This document shows, piece by piece, positions 54,291 through 64,000 of a DNA stretch of 64,000 nt (positions are counted from its first letter, which is position 1; every line of letters starts with the position of its first letter). The position numbers and the translations under genes were made by a program. Source of the stretch: Chelonobacter oris (lineage in GTDB: Bacteria > Pseudomonadota > Gammaproteobacteria > Enterobacterales > Pasteurellaceae); the NCBI RefSeq assembly GCF_000772535.1, contig NZ_JSUM01000003.1, positions 186,001 to 250,000 on the forward strand, written 5' to 3'. Below the pieces are notes generated by a model. It was not told where the DNA came from. It saw only the letters and a program-made list of their open reading frames with translations, and ran no database searches.

Positions 54291-55199
54291 CTAAAGCGGC
54301 AAATGAATAAAGAATACCAACAGAATCGGCACCAGAATATTGATGATAAATCCGTAGCTGATCGCCAGTGGAACAACCTGCATACCGCCGGAACGCTGGA
54401 TCACCGGCAGCGTGCAGTCAAGTGCGGTTGCACCGGTGATGCCGACGGCGGTAGAACGGTGGTGCCGCATGAAAAACGGCACCAGAAACAAACTTAATAT
54501 TTCGCGTGACAGATCATTGAAAAATGCGATACTGCCGAATACCGGCCCCCATGCATCGTTGATCATCACGCTGGAGAGGGAATACCAGCCGATACCGGAG
54601 GCTATCGCCAGCCCTTGCGACAACGGCATACCCAATAGACTTGCCGCCAACATGCCACCGAATAAGGCGCTGACGGTGACGATAATCGAAGTATAAATAC
54701 CGCGTTTGTTGAACAACACTTCGCGCAGTCCGATACCGTTATTGCGCAGCTGAATTCCGATCAGGAAAATCAGCATAACTAAAACATAGGTGCTGCTGTT
54801 GAGCGGAACCGCCAGATGTTCTTTGCTGAAAAAACCGAGAATAAAGCCGATCAGCACCATTGACGACATCATCAACGAATCAAGCATCAGCCGTAAACGG
54901 GAAGGCATATCTTCGCCGTGGTGTTGTAACGGGCGCGGGGAAATTTTATCGTAGATGAGTAACGAGATGATATTTAATCCCATAATGACGGCGATAAAGG
55001 TCAGCGCTGAAACGGCAATAACCGGCAGTTGAACCGCCAGATCGTCCATTTGCCCAAGGGACAGCCCCATAATCAGCAAAATCAAATAGAGCAGCAGCAT
55101 CACGGCCGTGTTAATTCTGCCGAGCCAAACTTTGTTGTGTGTTTTGATTAAATAGCCGAAAAACATCGGCCCCAAAACGATTAATAATCCACCAATCAT
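54291..55199 (-). CDS. lysO: Lysine exporter LysO family protein
   Basis: 302 residues, about eight helices, matching E. coli LysO (YbjE): GGLLIVLGPMFFGYLIKTHN, ASGIGWYSLSSVMINDAWG with two conserved acidic residues elsewhere, IAFFNDLSREILSLFLVPF, GATALDCTLPVIQRSGG. Exports lysine and thialysine. Starts at 55202 and 55199 are both possible; GAGG spacing favours 55199. It sits beside the OLD-type gene, as ybjE and ybjD are near each other in E. coli. Confidence 0.88.
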   Translation of the reverse strand: MIGGLLIVLGPMFFGYLIKTHNKVWLGRINTAVMLLLYLILLIMGLSLGQMDDLAVQLPVIAVSALTFIAVIMGLNIISLLIYDKISPRPLQHHGEDMPSRLRLMLDSLMMSSMVLIGFILGFFSKEHLAVPLNSSTYVLVMLIFLIGIQLRNNGIGLREVLFNKRGIYTSIIVTVSALFGGMLAASLLGMPLSQGLAIASGIGWYSLSSVMINDAWGPVFGSIAFFNDLSREILSLFLVPFFMRHHRSTAVGITGATALDCTLPVIQRSGGMQVVPLAISYGFIINILVPILLVFFIHLPL

Positions 55200-55319
55200 C
55201 ATGACCTCTTTCTAGTAAATGGGAATTATAACGAAAAAGATGCGCTTACACATATTAATGATGTGTTTTTTTTAGTAAGCTGTTTTGGCAGACAGCCCGA
55301 AATCCAAACCGAGGTCAAT

Positions 55320-56930
55320 ATGTATTTAAAACAAGTCGATATTGTTGGTTTTAGAGGTTTGAATCGTTTATCTTTGCAGTTGCGCTCCAATATGGTGCTG
55401 ATCGGGGAAAACTCTTGGGGGAAATCAAGCCTGCTGGACGCATTGAGCTTGATTTTAAATCCTGAAAAGCGCCTTTATCAGTTTAAAGCGAGTGACTTTC
55501 ACCTTGCGCCGGAAGAATATCAGGCACTTTCAGCGGAAAATCCAATTCCCGAACGGAATCACCATTGCATGGTGCTGTTCACCTTTAGCGAAAGTTTTCA
55601 CGGCGAAAAGAATCGTGAAGAATGCCGCAGTTACCGCCCTTTGTTTTCCGATCATGAGGACGGCTATGCCCGAATTTATATGCGGCTGAGCGGAGAATTG
55701 AACAGCGCCAGCGCCGGCACCACCTACTCTTTTCTTGACGGACAGGGCGATCAAATTCATCTGCGTGATGCACGCAAATTGGTGTCGCTTATCATATCCC
55801 GCCATCCGGTGTTTCGTTTCCGTGATGCCCGCTTGCAGCGCCATTACCATACCCTGCGCCCGTTTTGTATTAAGGGCGAGTGCGAAGGTGATATTTTGCG
55901 TGACGAAATTCATTCGGTCGCCGTCTTGCTGCAATATTATTTTTTAAATAATCAGGATCGGTTTATGTGGCAGCGGCAGATGCACGATCCCGGCAAAATG
56001 TGGGGGCAGGTGAAATCATTGTGCCAACGTTTGATGGAAGACGACAGCGGAAGTTTGAAAAAGCGGGTGCTGTATTATCTCTCTTCCATGTTCGAACGCG
56101 GCAAAGGCATTAGATTCAGTAAACAGACCAGACCGATTATTTTGTTTGAAGATTTGGAAACGCGTTTGCATCCGCGTATGGTGGCAATCGGCTGGGAGCT
56201 GGCCAGCCATTTGCCGATTCAGCGGGTTACCACCAGCAATTCGGTCGAGCTGCTGGCGTATGTCCGCTTGGAGCATATTTGCCGTTTGGTACGCTATCAA
56301 CATCAAACTAAAGCCTACCAATTGGCACGACGGGATTTGGGTAAAGAAGATATGCGCCGTTTGAGTTTCCATGTGCACTACAACCGCAGTCTGGCACTGT
56401 TTTCCCGCATTTGGGTCATGGTTGAAGGGGAGACGGAAGTCTGGATTTTGACCGAATTGGCGCATTTGCTGAATATCAATCTGGAAATGGAAGGGATTCG
56501 GATTATCGAATTTGCACAAAGCGGATTGCGACCGTTAATCAAATATTGCAAAAAAATGGGTATTGAATGGTTCGTCCTGACTGACGGCGACAGTGCGGGC
56601 TGGAAATATTCCGATACGGTAAAAAGTTTGATTGAAGACAACGAATCGGTTTACAGCCGCCTTTTAACCCTGCCGAAAAGAGATATTGAACATTTCTTTT
56701 ACAGTGAAGGATTCGAAAATGTGTTTCACCGCTTGGCGAATTATGTGCCGCACCGCAATCAGGTGGTCGGCAAAATCATTCAGCGTGCGATTCAACGCAC
56801 TTCCAAACCGGATTTGGCGATTGCGCTTTCCGATGAAATGACAAAGCGCGGAGTGAACTCTATCCCACTGTTGTTCAAACAAATGTTTTATAAAATTATG
56901 CAGCTGTCGAAGGCGCAGGAAAGTGGCTAG
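55320..56930 (+). CDS. ybjD: OLD-family ATP-dependent endonuclease-like protein (YbjD)
   Basis: 536 residues. N-terminal ABC-type ATPase (VDIVGFRGLNRLSLQL, Walker A LIGENSWGKSSLLDAL at about residues 29-44, Walker B-like PIILFEDLETRLHP) and a C-terminal TOPRIM domain (RIWVMVEGETEVWIL with acidic EGETE; WFVLTDGDSAG with DGD). This matches E. coli YbjD and the OLD nuclease fold. Role unknown; OLD relatives act in phage conflict. ATG 55320 follows GAGG; an earlier start at 55263 lacks support. Confidence 0.87.
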   Translation: MYLKQVDIVGFRGLNRLSLQLRSNMVLIGENSWGKSSLLDALSLILNPEKRLYQFKASDFHLAPEEYQALSAENPIPERNHHCMVLFTFSESFHGEKNREECRSYRPLFSDHEDGYARIYMRLSGELNSASAGTTYSFLDGQGDQIHLRDARKLVSLIISRHPVFRFRDARLQRHYHTLRPFCIKGECEGDILRDEIHSVAVLLQYYFLNNQDRFMWQRQMHDPGKMWGQVKSLCQRLMEDDSGSLKKRVLYYLSSMFERGKGIRFSKQTRPIILFEDLETRLHPRMVAIGWELASHLPIQRVTTSNSVELLAYVRLEHICRLVRYQHQTKAYQLARRDLGKEDMRRLSFHVHYNRSLALFSRIWVMVEGETEVWILTELAHLLNINLEMEGIRIIEFAQSGLRPLIKYCKKMGIEWFVLTDGDSAGWKYSDTVKSLIEDNESVYSRLLTLPKRDIEHFFYSEGFENVFHRLANYVPHRNQVVGKIIQRAIQRTSKPDLAIALSDEMTKRGVNSIPLLFKQMFYKIMQLSKAQESG

Positions 56931-56947
56931 ACCGCACTTTCATCTCG

Positions 56948-56985
56948 CAGACCGATCGTCAAATGGCGATCGGTCTGTTTTTTGC
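56948..56985 (+). terminator. Terminator after ybjD
   Basis: AGACCGATCG and CGATCGGTCT form a 10-bp stem with an 8-base loop, then TTTTTT on the plus strand. Convergent trpA ends at 56989, so the hairpin may also serve it, without a T run on that side. Confidence 0.85.
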
Positions 56986-56988
56986 GTA

Positions 56989-57801
56989 TTATACGGCGAT
57001 TGTCGCCGTTTTCATTTTCTGCACAAATTCGGCCAGTCGGCGCAAGATTTCCGTTTGATCATGCAGTTGGTTTTCTATGATTTTCACAATCGCCGAACCG
57101 GAAATCGCACCGGCAGTACCGCTCTTGAGGGCATCAATCACCTGTTGCGGTTGGGCGATACCGAACCCCTGTAAAATCGGCGGTGCATTATGGGCTTTGA
57201 GTTGTGTAATCAGACTGTCCAGATTGGCGGCATGGCTCTGGTTTTCGGCACTGGTTACGCCGGCACGTGAAACCAGATAAGTGTAGCCCTCGCTCTGTTG
57301 TGCCACGCCTTGAATCGTTTCCGAATCGGCATTCGGCGGACAGATAAATACCGGCTGCACCCCGAATTTTTTCGCCGAAGCAATATAGGGTTCTGCCGCC
57401 AGTAGCGGCACATCGGCAACCAGCACCGCATCAACACCGAGTTGTTGGCATTTTTGGTAAAAATTATCCAGCCCTTGCGCATAGATCAAATTGGCGCAAA
57501 GTAACAGACTGATCGGAACATCAGGGTATTTAGACCGCACTTTGTCGAGTAAAAGAAAACATTCTTTGGTACTGCAACCGGCCTTCAGCGCACGGTTATT
57601 GGCGGCTTGAATCACGGGACCGTCCAACAGCGGATCGGAAAACGGAAACCCGAGCTCCAGCGCATCGGCGCCGTTATCGACTAAGGTGCAGATGATCTCG
57701 AAAGAGCGGTTCAGATCCGGATCGCACAGGGTAACGAACGGCACAAACGCCCCTTCATGTTGAGTTTGTAATTGTTGAAACAGTTGATCGAAGCGGCTCA
57801 T
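56989..57801 (-). CDS. trpA: Tryptophan synthase alpha chain
   Basis: 270 residues, TIM barrel. Cleaves indole-3-glycerol phosphate to indole, which passes to TrpB. Catalytic Glu in [17 protein letters not shown] region/[19 protein letters not shown] (Glu and Asp active-site pair), [23 protein letters not shown]. Overlaps trpB by 4 bp (ATGA). Last gene of the operon. Confidence 0.96.
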   Translation of the reverse strand: MSRFDQLFQQLQTQHEGAFVPFVTLCDPDLNRSFEIICTLVDNGADALELGFPFSDPLLDGPVIQAANNRALKAGCSTKECFLLLDKVRSKYPDVPISLLLCANLIYAQGLDNFYQKCQQLGVDAVLVADVPLLAAEPYIASAKKFGVQPVFICPPNADSETIQGVAQQSEGYTYLVSRAGVTSAENQSHAANLDSLITQLKAHNAPPILQGFGIAQPQQVIDALKSGTAGAISGSAIVKIIENQLHDQTEILRRLAEFVQKMKTATIAV

Positions 57802-59000
57802 GATTTACCCCCTTTTTCGCTTAAAATTTTATCGACGGTAAAAATATCTTTATCGCCGCGACCGGACAAATTCACCACCAGAATCTGCTCTTTTTGCGGA
57901 TCTTGCGCAATCAGTTTCAGGGCGTAGGCGAGGGCGTGGGAAGATTCCAATGCCGGAATAATGCCTTCGTGCTGTGCCAGCTGCTGAAAAGCGTCAAGCG
58001 CTTCGTCATCGGTAATCGATTCATATTCGGCACGTCCGATGGCATTCAAATAAGCGTGCTGAGGTCCGACGGACGGAAAGTCCAACCCGGCGGAAATCGA
58101 ATAGGATTCCTCGATTTGTCCGTCTTCGGTCTGCATAATCGGCGATTTCATGCCGAGATAGATCCCGATATTGGCGTGTTTCAACGGTGCGCCGTGTTCG
58201 CCGCTTTCGATGCCGTGACCGGCCGGCTCGATGCCGATTAGGCGTACCGCACTTTCATCGATAAAATCGGCAAACATACCGATCGCATTCGAACCGCCGC
58301 CGACACAGGCGATTACTGCGTCCGGCAGGCGACCTTCACGCTCAAGCACTTGCCGTTTGGTTTCTTCGCCGATCATTTTTTGGAATTCGCGCACAATGGT
58401 CGGAAACGGGTGCGGGCCTGCCGCCGTGCCGAGCAGATAGTGGGCTTTGTCATAGTTGGCGGACCAGTCGCGCATTGCTTCACAGCAGGCATCTTTCAAC
58501 GAGCAAGAACCTTTGTTGACTGAAATCACTTCCGCACCCATTAAACGCATACGAAAGACGTTCGGCGATTGGCGCTCCACATCTTTCGCACCCATATAAA
58601 TTCGGCATTTCAGCCCAAGCATGGAGCAGGCGATAGCCGTTGCCACACCGTGTTGACCGGCGCCGGTTTCCGCAATAATTTCCGTTTTGCCCATGCGCAT
58701 GGCGAGCAGGGCTTGCCCCAGCACTTGGTTGGTTTTGTGCGCGCCGCCGTGCAATAAATCTTCCCGTTTCAGATACAATTTGGTATTCGAACCGGTGGTC
58801 AGGTTGCGGCACAGGGTAAGTGCGGTCGGGCGGCCGGCATAATTGACCAATAAATCATGGAATTGTCGCTGAAATTCGGGGTCGTTTTGTGCTTCCACAA
58901 AGGCTTTTTCCAGCTGTTGTAATACCGGCACCAGAATCTCCGGTACGAACATGCCGCCGAATTCACCGAAATAGGGATCAAGCAGGGTTTTGTTGCTCAT
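57798..59000 (-). CDS. trpB: Tryptophan synthase beta chain
   Basis: 400 residues, PLP enzyme joining indole with serine. [13 protein letters not shown] at the start, PLP Lys89 in [28 protein letters not shown], phosphate loop [12 protein letters not shown]. Complete; 12 bp after trpCF. Confidence 0.97.
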   Translation of the reverse strand: MSNKTLLDPYFGEFGGMFVPEILVPVLQQLEKAFVEAQNDPEFQRQFHDLLVNYAGRPTALTLCRNLTTGSNTKLYLKREDLLHGGAHKTNQVLGQALLAMRMGKTEIIAETGAGQHGVATAIACSMLGLKCRIYMGAKDVERQSPNVFRMRLMGAEVISVNKGSCSLKDACCEAMRDWSANYDKAHYLLGTAAGPHPFPTIVREFQKMIGEETKRQVLEREGRLPDAVIACVGGGSNAIGMFADFIDESAVRLIGIEPAGHGIESGEHGAPLKHANIGIYLGMKSPIMQTEDGQIEESYSISAGLDFPSVGPQHAYLNAIGRAEYESITDDEALDAFQQLAQHEGIIPALESSHALAYALKLIAQDPQKEQILVVNLSGRGDKDIFTVDKILSEKGGKS

Positions 59001-59012
59001 GATATTTTCCTT

Positions 59013-60419
59013 TTAAAATCGAATAATTTGTTCAAACAAGGCGGCGATTTTGCCTTCGTCTTTCACCCCCGGTTCACGTTCTGCGCCGGAGTTGATATCG
59101 ACACCCAAACAGCCCTGCACCAAGGCTTGTTCAAGATTTTCCTGTTTAATGCCGCCGGCGAGGATCGTCCGTTGTTTAATCTTCGGCGGAATCAGCGTCC
59201 AATCGAAAATCAGCCCGGTACCGCCTTGTTGCCCCTGAACTTTGCTGTCGAACAGGAAGCGGTCAATCAGCGGATCGTCCGCCAGTTTGATCTGTTCATG
59301 GTTGTCGATATCCACCGAAATCACATTCCAGATTTGACAAGTCGTCGGCAGTTTTTGGCGTAACTGTTGCATAAATTCATGGCTTTCATTGCCGTGTAGT
59401 TGCACCGCAAACAGATTAAGCGCTTGTGCAATATCGGCGATGTAATCCTGTTCCTGATTCTGGAATACGCCGACAAAACGTAGCGGCGCAGCGCCGATCA
59501 GGGTTTGCGCCTGTTGTAACGTTACTTTGCGCTGAGATTTTTCGGCGAAAATCAAACCGCCGTATAATGCGCCGTGTTGATAAACCGCTTGAACGTCTTG
59601 CTCTCGGGTTAAACCGCAGACTTTGTTTTCGCCGAATATGACTTGCCGAACCGCACTTTGCAGGTCACGGCTGCCCATCAGACTGCTGCCGATCAGAAAT
59701 GCATTGACATAGGGCTTCAGGCGGCGGATTTGTTGATGGTCGTAGATGCCCGATTCGCTGACGATAATTCGATCCGCGGGAATCTGTTTTGCCAACGGCG
59801 GTGTACGTTCGAGATCCACGCTTAAATCGTGCAGATCGCGGTTATTGATGCCGATGACGCGGGCATTTAATGCAATTGCCCGTGCCAGTTCTTGTTGATT
59901 CGAGGTTTCGGTCAGTACGCCCATGCCCAAATCATGTGCCAACGCTGATAATTTGCGATAGGTTGCATCGTCTACCACCGACAACATTAATAAAATCGCA
60001 TCGGCTTGGTGGTAACGCGCCAGATAGACCTGATATTCATCGATCATAAAATCTTTGCACAGAATCGGTTGCGGCGCCACAGACCGCACTTGGGCGATAA
60101 ACTTAAAATCGCCCTGAAAATAGTTTTCATCGGTCAAGACCGAAATGGCTGAGGCATAATGCTTATAGACATCGGCAATTTGCACGGGGTCAAAGTCATC
60201 TCGAATCAAGCCTTTCGAAGGCGAGGCTTTTTTGCATTCCAGAATATATGCCGGCAATTGATGGTTGCCTTCGCTTAATGCCTGATAAAAATTCCGATCG
60301 GCGGGTTTAAGTTGCTCCTTAAATTGCGATAACGGAAACGTTGCCTGTTTGTTTTTCACCCATTGCAGTTTGTCGCGAATGATTTTTTGCAAAATGGTGG
60401 GTTTGTTATTGATGTCCAC
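59013..60419 (-). CDS. trpCF: Bifunctional indole-3-glycerol-phosphate synthase / phosphoribosylanthranilate isomerase
   Basis: 468 residues, two fused TIM barrels as in E. coli TrpC. Residues 1-260 are TrpC ([56 protein letters not shown]); 265-468 are TrpF ([51 protein letters not shown]). Lies 30 bp after gst. Confidence 0.96.
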   Translation of the reverse strand: MDINNKPTILQKIIRDKLQWVKNKQATFPLSQFKEQLKPADRNFYQALSEGNHQLPAYILECKKASPSKGLIRDDFDPVQIADVYKHYASAISVLTDENYFQGDFKFIAQVRSVAPQPILCKDFMIDEYQVYLARYHQADAILLMLSVVDDATYRKLSALAHDLGMGVLTETSNQQELARAIALNARVIGINNRDLHDLSVDLERTPPLAKQIPADRIIVSESGIYDHQQIRRLKPYVNAFLIGSSLMGSRDLQSAVRQVIFGENKVCGLTREQDVQAVYQHGALYGGLIFAEKSQRKVTLQQAQTLIGAAPLRFVGVFQNQEQDYIADIAQALNLFAVQLHGNESHEFMQQLRQKLPTTCQIWNVISVDIDNHEQIKLADDPLIDRFLFDSKVQGQQGGTGLIFDWTLIPPKIKQRTILAGGIKQENLEQALVQGCLGVDINSGAEREPGVKDEGKIAALFEQIIRF

Positions 60420-60449
60420 TTTTTTATACCTTAATTTTTGATGCGAAAG

Positions 60450-61097
60450 TTAAGCATTCCGAATCGGGCGCTCGGTTTCCGTTTCTGCCAAGCTGAGCCA
60501 TTTTTGCATACCCGGCAGTTGATAAATCCGTTCGGCGTAGGCTTTGGCAGCGGAGGAGAGATAATCGAGCAAGCCGTAATGTTTCAGCCGAATCACCACC
60601 GGCGCATAAAACGCATCGGCCGCAGTAAAAGTGTTGCCTGCCAAATAGTCACCGCCGAAACGTTGCAAACCTTCCGTCCACAGTTGGTTAATCCGTATCA
60701 GGTCGGCTTTAAGTGCGGTATCAAGCGCAGTTAAGGTTTCGAATTTATGCGTATTCATGCTGCATTGGCTGCGAAGTGCGGTGAAAGCGGAATGCATTTC
60801 GGCACAAGCCGAACGTGACCATGCCCGAGCCGATTTGTCGTCTGCCCAAACGTGCGGGTAATCTTCAGCGATATATTCCACAATCGCCAGACTGTCCCAG
60901 ATGATATGGCCGTTATGGTGTAATGCCGGCATTTTGGCGGTCGGCGCGGCTTGCAGGAAATCCGTTTTTTGCAGGTTTTTATCCGGCTGGAAATAGAGTA
61001 CCTTTTCCTCAAAGGGAATGCACAACTGCTCAAGCAACATCCACGGGCGCAGCGACCAGCTGGAGTTGGTTTTATTGGCGGTAAACAGTGTATACAT
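60450..61097 (-). CDS. Glutathione S-transferase family protein inside the trp operon
   Basis: 215 residues. N-terminal thioredoxin-like domain with SSWSLRPWMLLEQ (glutathione-site Ser) and IIWDSLAIVEYIAEDYPHVW; C-terminal helical domain GGDYLAGNTFTAADAFYAPVVIRL. Resembles the YfcF-like/maleylacetoacetate isomerase-type GSTs. ATG 61097 with AGGA at 7 bases is preferred to TTG 61103; it lies 2 bases after the trpD stop, so translation is probably coupled. No tryptophan-pathway role is known for it. Confidence 0.85.
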   Translation of the reverse strand: MYTLFTANKTNSSWSLRPWMLLEQLCIPFEEKVLYFQPDKNLQKTDFLQAAPTAKMPALHHNGHIIWDSLAIVEYIAEDYPHVWADDKSARAWSRSACAEMHSAFTALRSQCSMNTHKFETLTALDTALKADLIRINQLWTEGLQRFGGDYLAGNTFTAADAFYAPVVIRLKHYGLLDYLSSAAKAYAERIYQLPGMQKWLSLAETETERPIRNA

Positions 61098-61099
61098 GA

Positions 61100-62107
61100 T
61101 CAATCCTGATATTGGGTTAAACGCTGCAAAGTTTCGAAGGCACTGCCGTTGGCAAGGGTGTCCAACACTTGTTCGGCGTTATGTTTCAAATCGTCACGTC
61201 CGAACAGTTTCAATAAAAGTGCGGTATTCATCGCCACCGCTTGCGCATGGTATTGATCGCCTTTGCCTTGCAATAGAGCGCTGATCATGCGGGCATTGTC
61301 CGCCGGTTCGCCGCCGCGCAATACGTCCAGCGATTGCGGTTCAAAACCAAAATCATACGGGCTGACGCTGTAATATTCAATCTTTCCGTCACGAATTTCG
61401 GCAATGTCGGTTTTGCCGTGCAGCGCCACTTCGTCTAAACCGGCACCGTGTACGACAAATGAATGTCGGTGTCCGAGCATTAATGCCGTTTCGGCATAAG
61501 GCTTGATCAGTTCCGGCGTATAGACGCCGAGCAGTTGCCGATTCGGTTTTGCCGGATTAATCAATGGGCCGAGAATGTTGAAAATCGTACGGGTTTTAAG
61601 GGCGTTGCGTACCGGCATTGCATGTTTGAAGCCGAGATGGTATTGCTGCGCAAACAGGAAGCAAACGCCGATTTCGTTCAGCGCACGGCGTGCGGTTTCG
61701 GCGCTGACTTGGATATTCACTCCAAGTGCGGTCAGCACATCGCTTGAGCCGGTTTTGCTGGAGACGCTGCGGTTGCCGTGCTTAGCGATTTTTGCACCTA
61801 ATGTTGCCGCTACAATCGCACTGGCGGTCGAAATGTTAATCGTATTGGCGCCGTCGCCGCCGGTGCCGACAATATCGGCGAAATCATAATCCGGGCGGGG
61901 GAAGGGGCGGGCGTCCTGTTGCAGGGCATCGACTGCGCCGGCAAGTTCGGCGGTGGTTTCACCGCGCAGTTTGATGGCAATCAAGGCGGCTGCGAGTTGT
62001 TCGCCGCTTAACTTGCCTTGCACGACGGCGGTGAACAGCGTGTAGCTTTGCTGTTGGCTTAATGCGTGATTGTCGAACAGCGTGTCTAGTAATGTTTGTA
62101 TTTCCAT
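61100..62107 (-). CDS. trpD: Anthranilate phosphoribosyltransferase
   Basis: 335 residues, stand-alone TrpD (not fused to TrpG as in E. coli). Adds phosphoribose to anthranilate. PRPP loop [73 protein letters not shown] precedes the ATG. Stop is 2 bases before the gst start. Confidence 0.96.
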   Translation of the reverse strand: MEIQTLLDTLFDNHALSQQQSYTLFTAVVQGKLSGEQLAAALIAIKLRGETTAELAGAVDALQQDARPFPRPDYDFADIVGTGGDGANTINISTASAIVAATLGAKIAKHGNRSVSSKTGSSDVLTALGVNIQVSAETARRALNEIGVCFLFAQQYHLGFKHAMPVRNALKTRTIFNILGPLINPAKPNRQLLGVYTPELIKPYAETALMLGHRHSFVVHGAGLDEVALHGKTDIAEIRDGKIEYYSVSPYDFGFEPQSLDVLRGGEPADNARMISALLQGKGDQYHAQAVAMNTALLLKLFGRDDLKHNAEQVLDTLANGSAFETLQRLTQYQD

Positions 62108-62114
62108 TGTTACG

Positions 62115-62498
62115 CTACCTTTTGATATTGTAGTTAAAACTGGCTTCGTCGCCGGTCATGCCGCGAAAGCCCCAACAGTGAGGTTCCTGTTCTTTAATGG
62201 TGATTTCAATATCCGTCGGTTTGATTTTCAATTGTTTATAAATTTCATCAAATAACATACGGATCAATAATTTTTTTGCTTCGGTACTGCGCCCGCTCAT
62301 CATGTTGATTTCGATAATCGTATAGGCATCACTGCGATCGGACGGGTAATAATAATCTTCCGTTTCCAGCCCGATAAAGCGTTGTACCCGTTTGTATTCG
62401 GGAAAATCCAGTGCAAACATCATGCAGCGGTGGATAATGTCGGAAAGCGGTTTTTTGATCGGATCCAACCGCGTTTTTAAACCATAGACGACGATCAT
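62115..62498 (-). CDS. Tautomerase-family protein inside the trp operon
   Basis: 127 residues, Tautomerase_2-like fold as found between trpG and trpD in Haemophilus. Seen: [77 protein letters not shown]. The catalytic N-terminal Pro of 4-oxalocrotonate tautomerase does not directly follow the Met (MIVVYG), so activity may differ. GGAGG lies 7 bases before ATG 62498, which overlaps the trpG stop (ATGA). Confidence 0.8.
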   Translation of the reverse strand: MIVVYGLKTRLDPIKKPLSDIIHRCMMFALDFPEYKRVQRFIGLETEDYYYPSDRSDAYTIIEINMMSGRSTEAKKLLIRMLFDEIYKQLKIKPTDIEITIKEQEPHCWGFRGMTGDEASFNYNIKR

Positions 62499-63082
62499 GC
62501 GTACGCCTCCGACAACCATTCGACACTTTGCTTCAACAGTTGCGAACCTTGCACCGTGAGAATGGATTCGGGGTGGAACTGGAAGCTGCAAATCGGCAAA
62601 GTGCGGTGGCGCACGGCCATCACTATGTCATTATAGCGTGCGTTGACCTCAAACGCCGGCGGAATCTCGGTTGCCATCAGCGAGTGATAGCGCGCTACCG
62701 GCATCGGATTCGGCAAGTCGCTAAACATCGCTTGCTGATCATGTTCGATCTGCGACACTTTACCGTGCAGAATTTCACCGGCATGGACAATATTGCCGCC
62801 AAAGGCTTCGATAATCGCTTGGTGTCCCAGACAAATGCCGATTATCGGCACTTTTCCTTGTAGCGCTTTAATCAGCGGCAGCAGATTGCCTGCTTGTGAC
62901 GGATTGCCGGGGCCCGGCGACAGCGCCACAATCGTATTCGGTTCGGCAAGTGCGGTATTGACCAACTGTTCCAGTTTGCTGTCATTTCGGTAAATCACCA
63001 CCTCATGACCGAGCACCCGAAATTGATCCACCAAGTTATAGGTGAATGAATCAAAATTATCGATAAACAGAATCTTCGCCAT
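62495..63082 (-). CDS. trpG: Anthranilate synthase component II (glutamine amidotransferase)
   Basis: 195 residues, class I amidotransferase that supplies ammonia to TrpE. ILFIDNFDSFTYNLVDQF, nucleophile Cys in PIIGICLGHQAIIEAFGG, His-Glu in FQFHPESILT. Starts 5 bp after trpE. Confidence 0.96.
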   Translation of the reverse strand: MAKILFIDNFDSFTYNLVDQFRVLGHEVVIYRNDSKLEQLVNTALAEPNTIVALSPGPGNPSQAGNLLPLIKALQGKVPIIGICLGHQAIIEAFGGNIVHAGEILHGKVSQIEHDQQAMFSDLPNPMPVARYHSLMATEIPPAFEVNARYNDIVMAVRHRTLPICSFQFHPESILTVQGSQLLKQSVEWLSEAYA

Positions 63083-63087
63083 GTAAA

Positions 63088-64000
63088 TTATCCTTGTGCT
63101 TTTTTGTTCGTTTGCAGAATGGCGTTGATGACCGCTCTTGCCTTATGCCGGGTTTCATCGGCTTCCATTTGCGGATCGGAGTCCAACACTTCGCCGCAGC
63201 CGGCTTGGACGTGGGCGATACCGTGCTGAACGAAAGCGGAACGAATCACAATGCAGGTATCGAAATTGCCGTCCGAGCTGAGATAGCCCACTGCGCCGCC
63301 ATAGCTGTGGCGCTTCTGTTTTTCGAATTGATAGATTAACTGCATTGCCTTGATTTTCGGTGCGCCGGTCAGCGTGCCCATGTTCATACAGGCTTGATAG
63401 GCGTGCAGAGCATCCAGTTCGGGACGCAATGTGCCGACCACTCGCGACACCAGATGCATGATATGCGAATAGCGGTCGACCTGCATTAATTCTTTGACGT
63501 GGCGTGTGCCGCTTTGACAAACTCGGGCAATGTCGTTGCGGGCCAGATCCACCAGCATCAAATGTTCCGCCAGCTCTTTTTTATCCAAACGCAGTTCTAA
63601 CTCCAAACGGGCGTCCAGTTCCGGATCGATATTGCCGTGCGCATCGAAACCGCGCGGGCGAGAGCCTGCAATCGGATAAATTTCCAGTTGGCGGTTGTCT
63701 CGGCTGTATTTTAAGGCGCTTTCCGGTGAGGCACCGAACAGAACGAAATCATCGTCATGCATATAAAACATATACGGACTCGGATTGGTGATTTTCAATT
63801 GGCGGTAGGTTGCCAACGGATTGGGGCATGCCAGTGAAAAACGACGCGACGGTACGATTTGGAAAACATCGCCGAGATAAATGTGCCGTTTCAACTGTTC
63901 GATGATTTGCTTGAATTCGGGATCGGCGATATTAATAGCGACGTGATCGGAAGCCGCGTGTAACGGCAGCTGATCGTGAATTTCGGTCAATTGCCGTGTA
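63088..64000 (-). CDS. trpE: Anthranilate synthase component I, C-terminal part (5' end outside window)
   Basis: At least 304 residues of the chorismate-binding domain; the frame runs off the window at 64000, so the N-terminal ~200 residues, the promoter and any trp attenuator are not seen. Seen: [115 protein letters not shown]. The PIAGSRPRG form is the TrpE (not PabB) type. First visible gene of the trp operon. Confidence 0.95.
   Translation of the reverse strand, partial: TRQLTEIHDQLPLHAASDHVAINIADPEFKQIIEQLKRHIYLGDVFQIVPSRRFSLACPNPLATYRQLKITNPSPYMFYMHDDDFVLFGASPESALKYSRDNRQLEIYPIAGSRPRGFDAHGNIDPELDARLELELRLDKKELAEHLMLVDLARNDIARVCQSGTRHVKELMQVDRYSHIMHLVSRVVGTLRPELDALHAYQACMNMGTLTGAPKIKAMQLIYQFEKQKRHSYGGAVGYLSSDGNFDTCIVIRSAFVQHGIAHVQAGCGEVLDSDPQMEADETRHKARAVINAILQTNKKAQG

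Larger units (their letters stand above)
1..64000. repeat. Dispersed Hin-type DNA uptake signal sequences (AAGTGCGGT)
   Basis: About 65 exact copies on both strands by eye, in genes and between them; examples are 4782-4790, 6240-6248, 16611-16619 and 32600-32608. They mark DNA for competence-dependent uptake in the family. Density is about one per kb, except for a copy-free stretch from about 17,055 to 23,045. Confidence 0.9.

Noticed and set aside
1-64000. CRISPR array, prophage, intact transposon, rRNA or tRNA
   Set aside because: No regularly spaced repeats, phage structural genes, complete IS or cloverleaf-like stretches were found when reading the gaps.

Overview
The window is chromosomal DNA of a Pasteurellaceae bacterium. 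The main reason is the natural-competence uptake signal sequence AAGTGCGGT and its complement, which occur about 65 times by eye on both strands, roughly one per kb. This is the Haemophilus/Aggregatibacter/Pasteurella ('Hin') type, not the ACAAGCGGT type of Actinobacillus pleuropneumoniae. Gene content (divergent argR/mdh, lrp-ftsK-lolA-rarA, HutWXZ haem degradation, a trp operon with a tautomerase gene inside) fits the family. The genus cannot be settled from this sequence. No rRNA, tRNA, CRISPR array or intact insertion sequence was seen.

Layout. 1-3.8 kb: 3' end of valS, an AT-rich membrane-protein gene flanked by a duplicated valS 3' end, and a cysteine desulfidase/UPF0597 gene. 3.8-8.6 kb: a luciferase-like oxidoreductase, lysC behind a lysine riboswitch, and mnmC. 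8.8-16.6 kb: fabB, tehA, lrp, ftsK, lolA, rarA. 16.6-25.4 kb: an accessory-looking segment opening with an IS630-type transposase remnant. It carries a polar amino-acid ABC importer, a class III aminotransferase, a semialdehyde dehydrogenase, a DMT exporter and a YdfG-like SDR. Its first 6 kb hold no uptake sequence, the longest such gap in the window.

25.5-41.5 kb: a large haem acquisition locus. Eleven minus-strand genes (chaN, secreted S9 peptidase, TonB-dependent receptor, TbpB-fold surface lipoprotein, exbB, exbD, tonB, hmuT, hmuU, hmuV, second receptor) diverge from hutW-hutX-hutZ across a Fur box. Together they would bind haem or haemoprotein at the surface, move haem across the outer membrane with a dedicated TonB-ExbBD, carry it across the inner membrane with HmuTUV and open the ring in the cytoplasm.

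41.5-49.0 kb: mrcB, yfcH, argR, mdh, a membrane-anchored MBL hydrolase and a Bcr/CflA efflux pump. 49.0-51.1 kb: an export-linked flavodoxin pair (one Tat, one Sec signal) around a DUF4405 membrane protein. 51.3-56.9 kb: cbpA-cbpM, an NAD(P)-binding protein divergent from a LysR regulator, lysO and an OLD-type ATPase/nuclease. 57-64 kb: a nearly complete trp operon on the minus strand (trpE-trpG-tautomerase-trpD-gst-trpCF-trpB-trpA), with trpE cut by the window edge.

Functions are assigned from motifs and remembered family sequences; no search was run.
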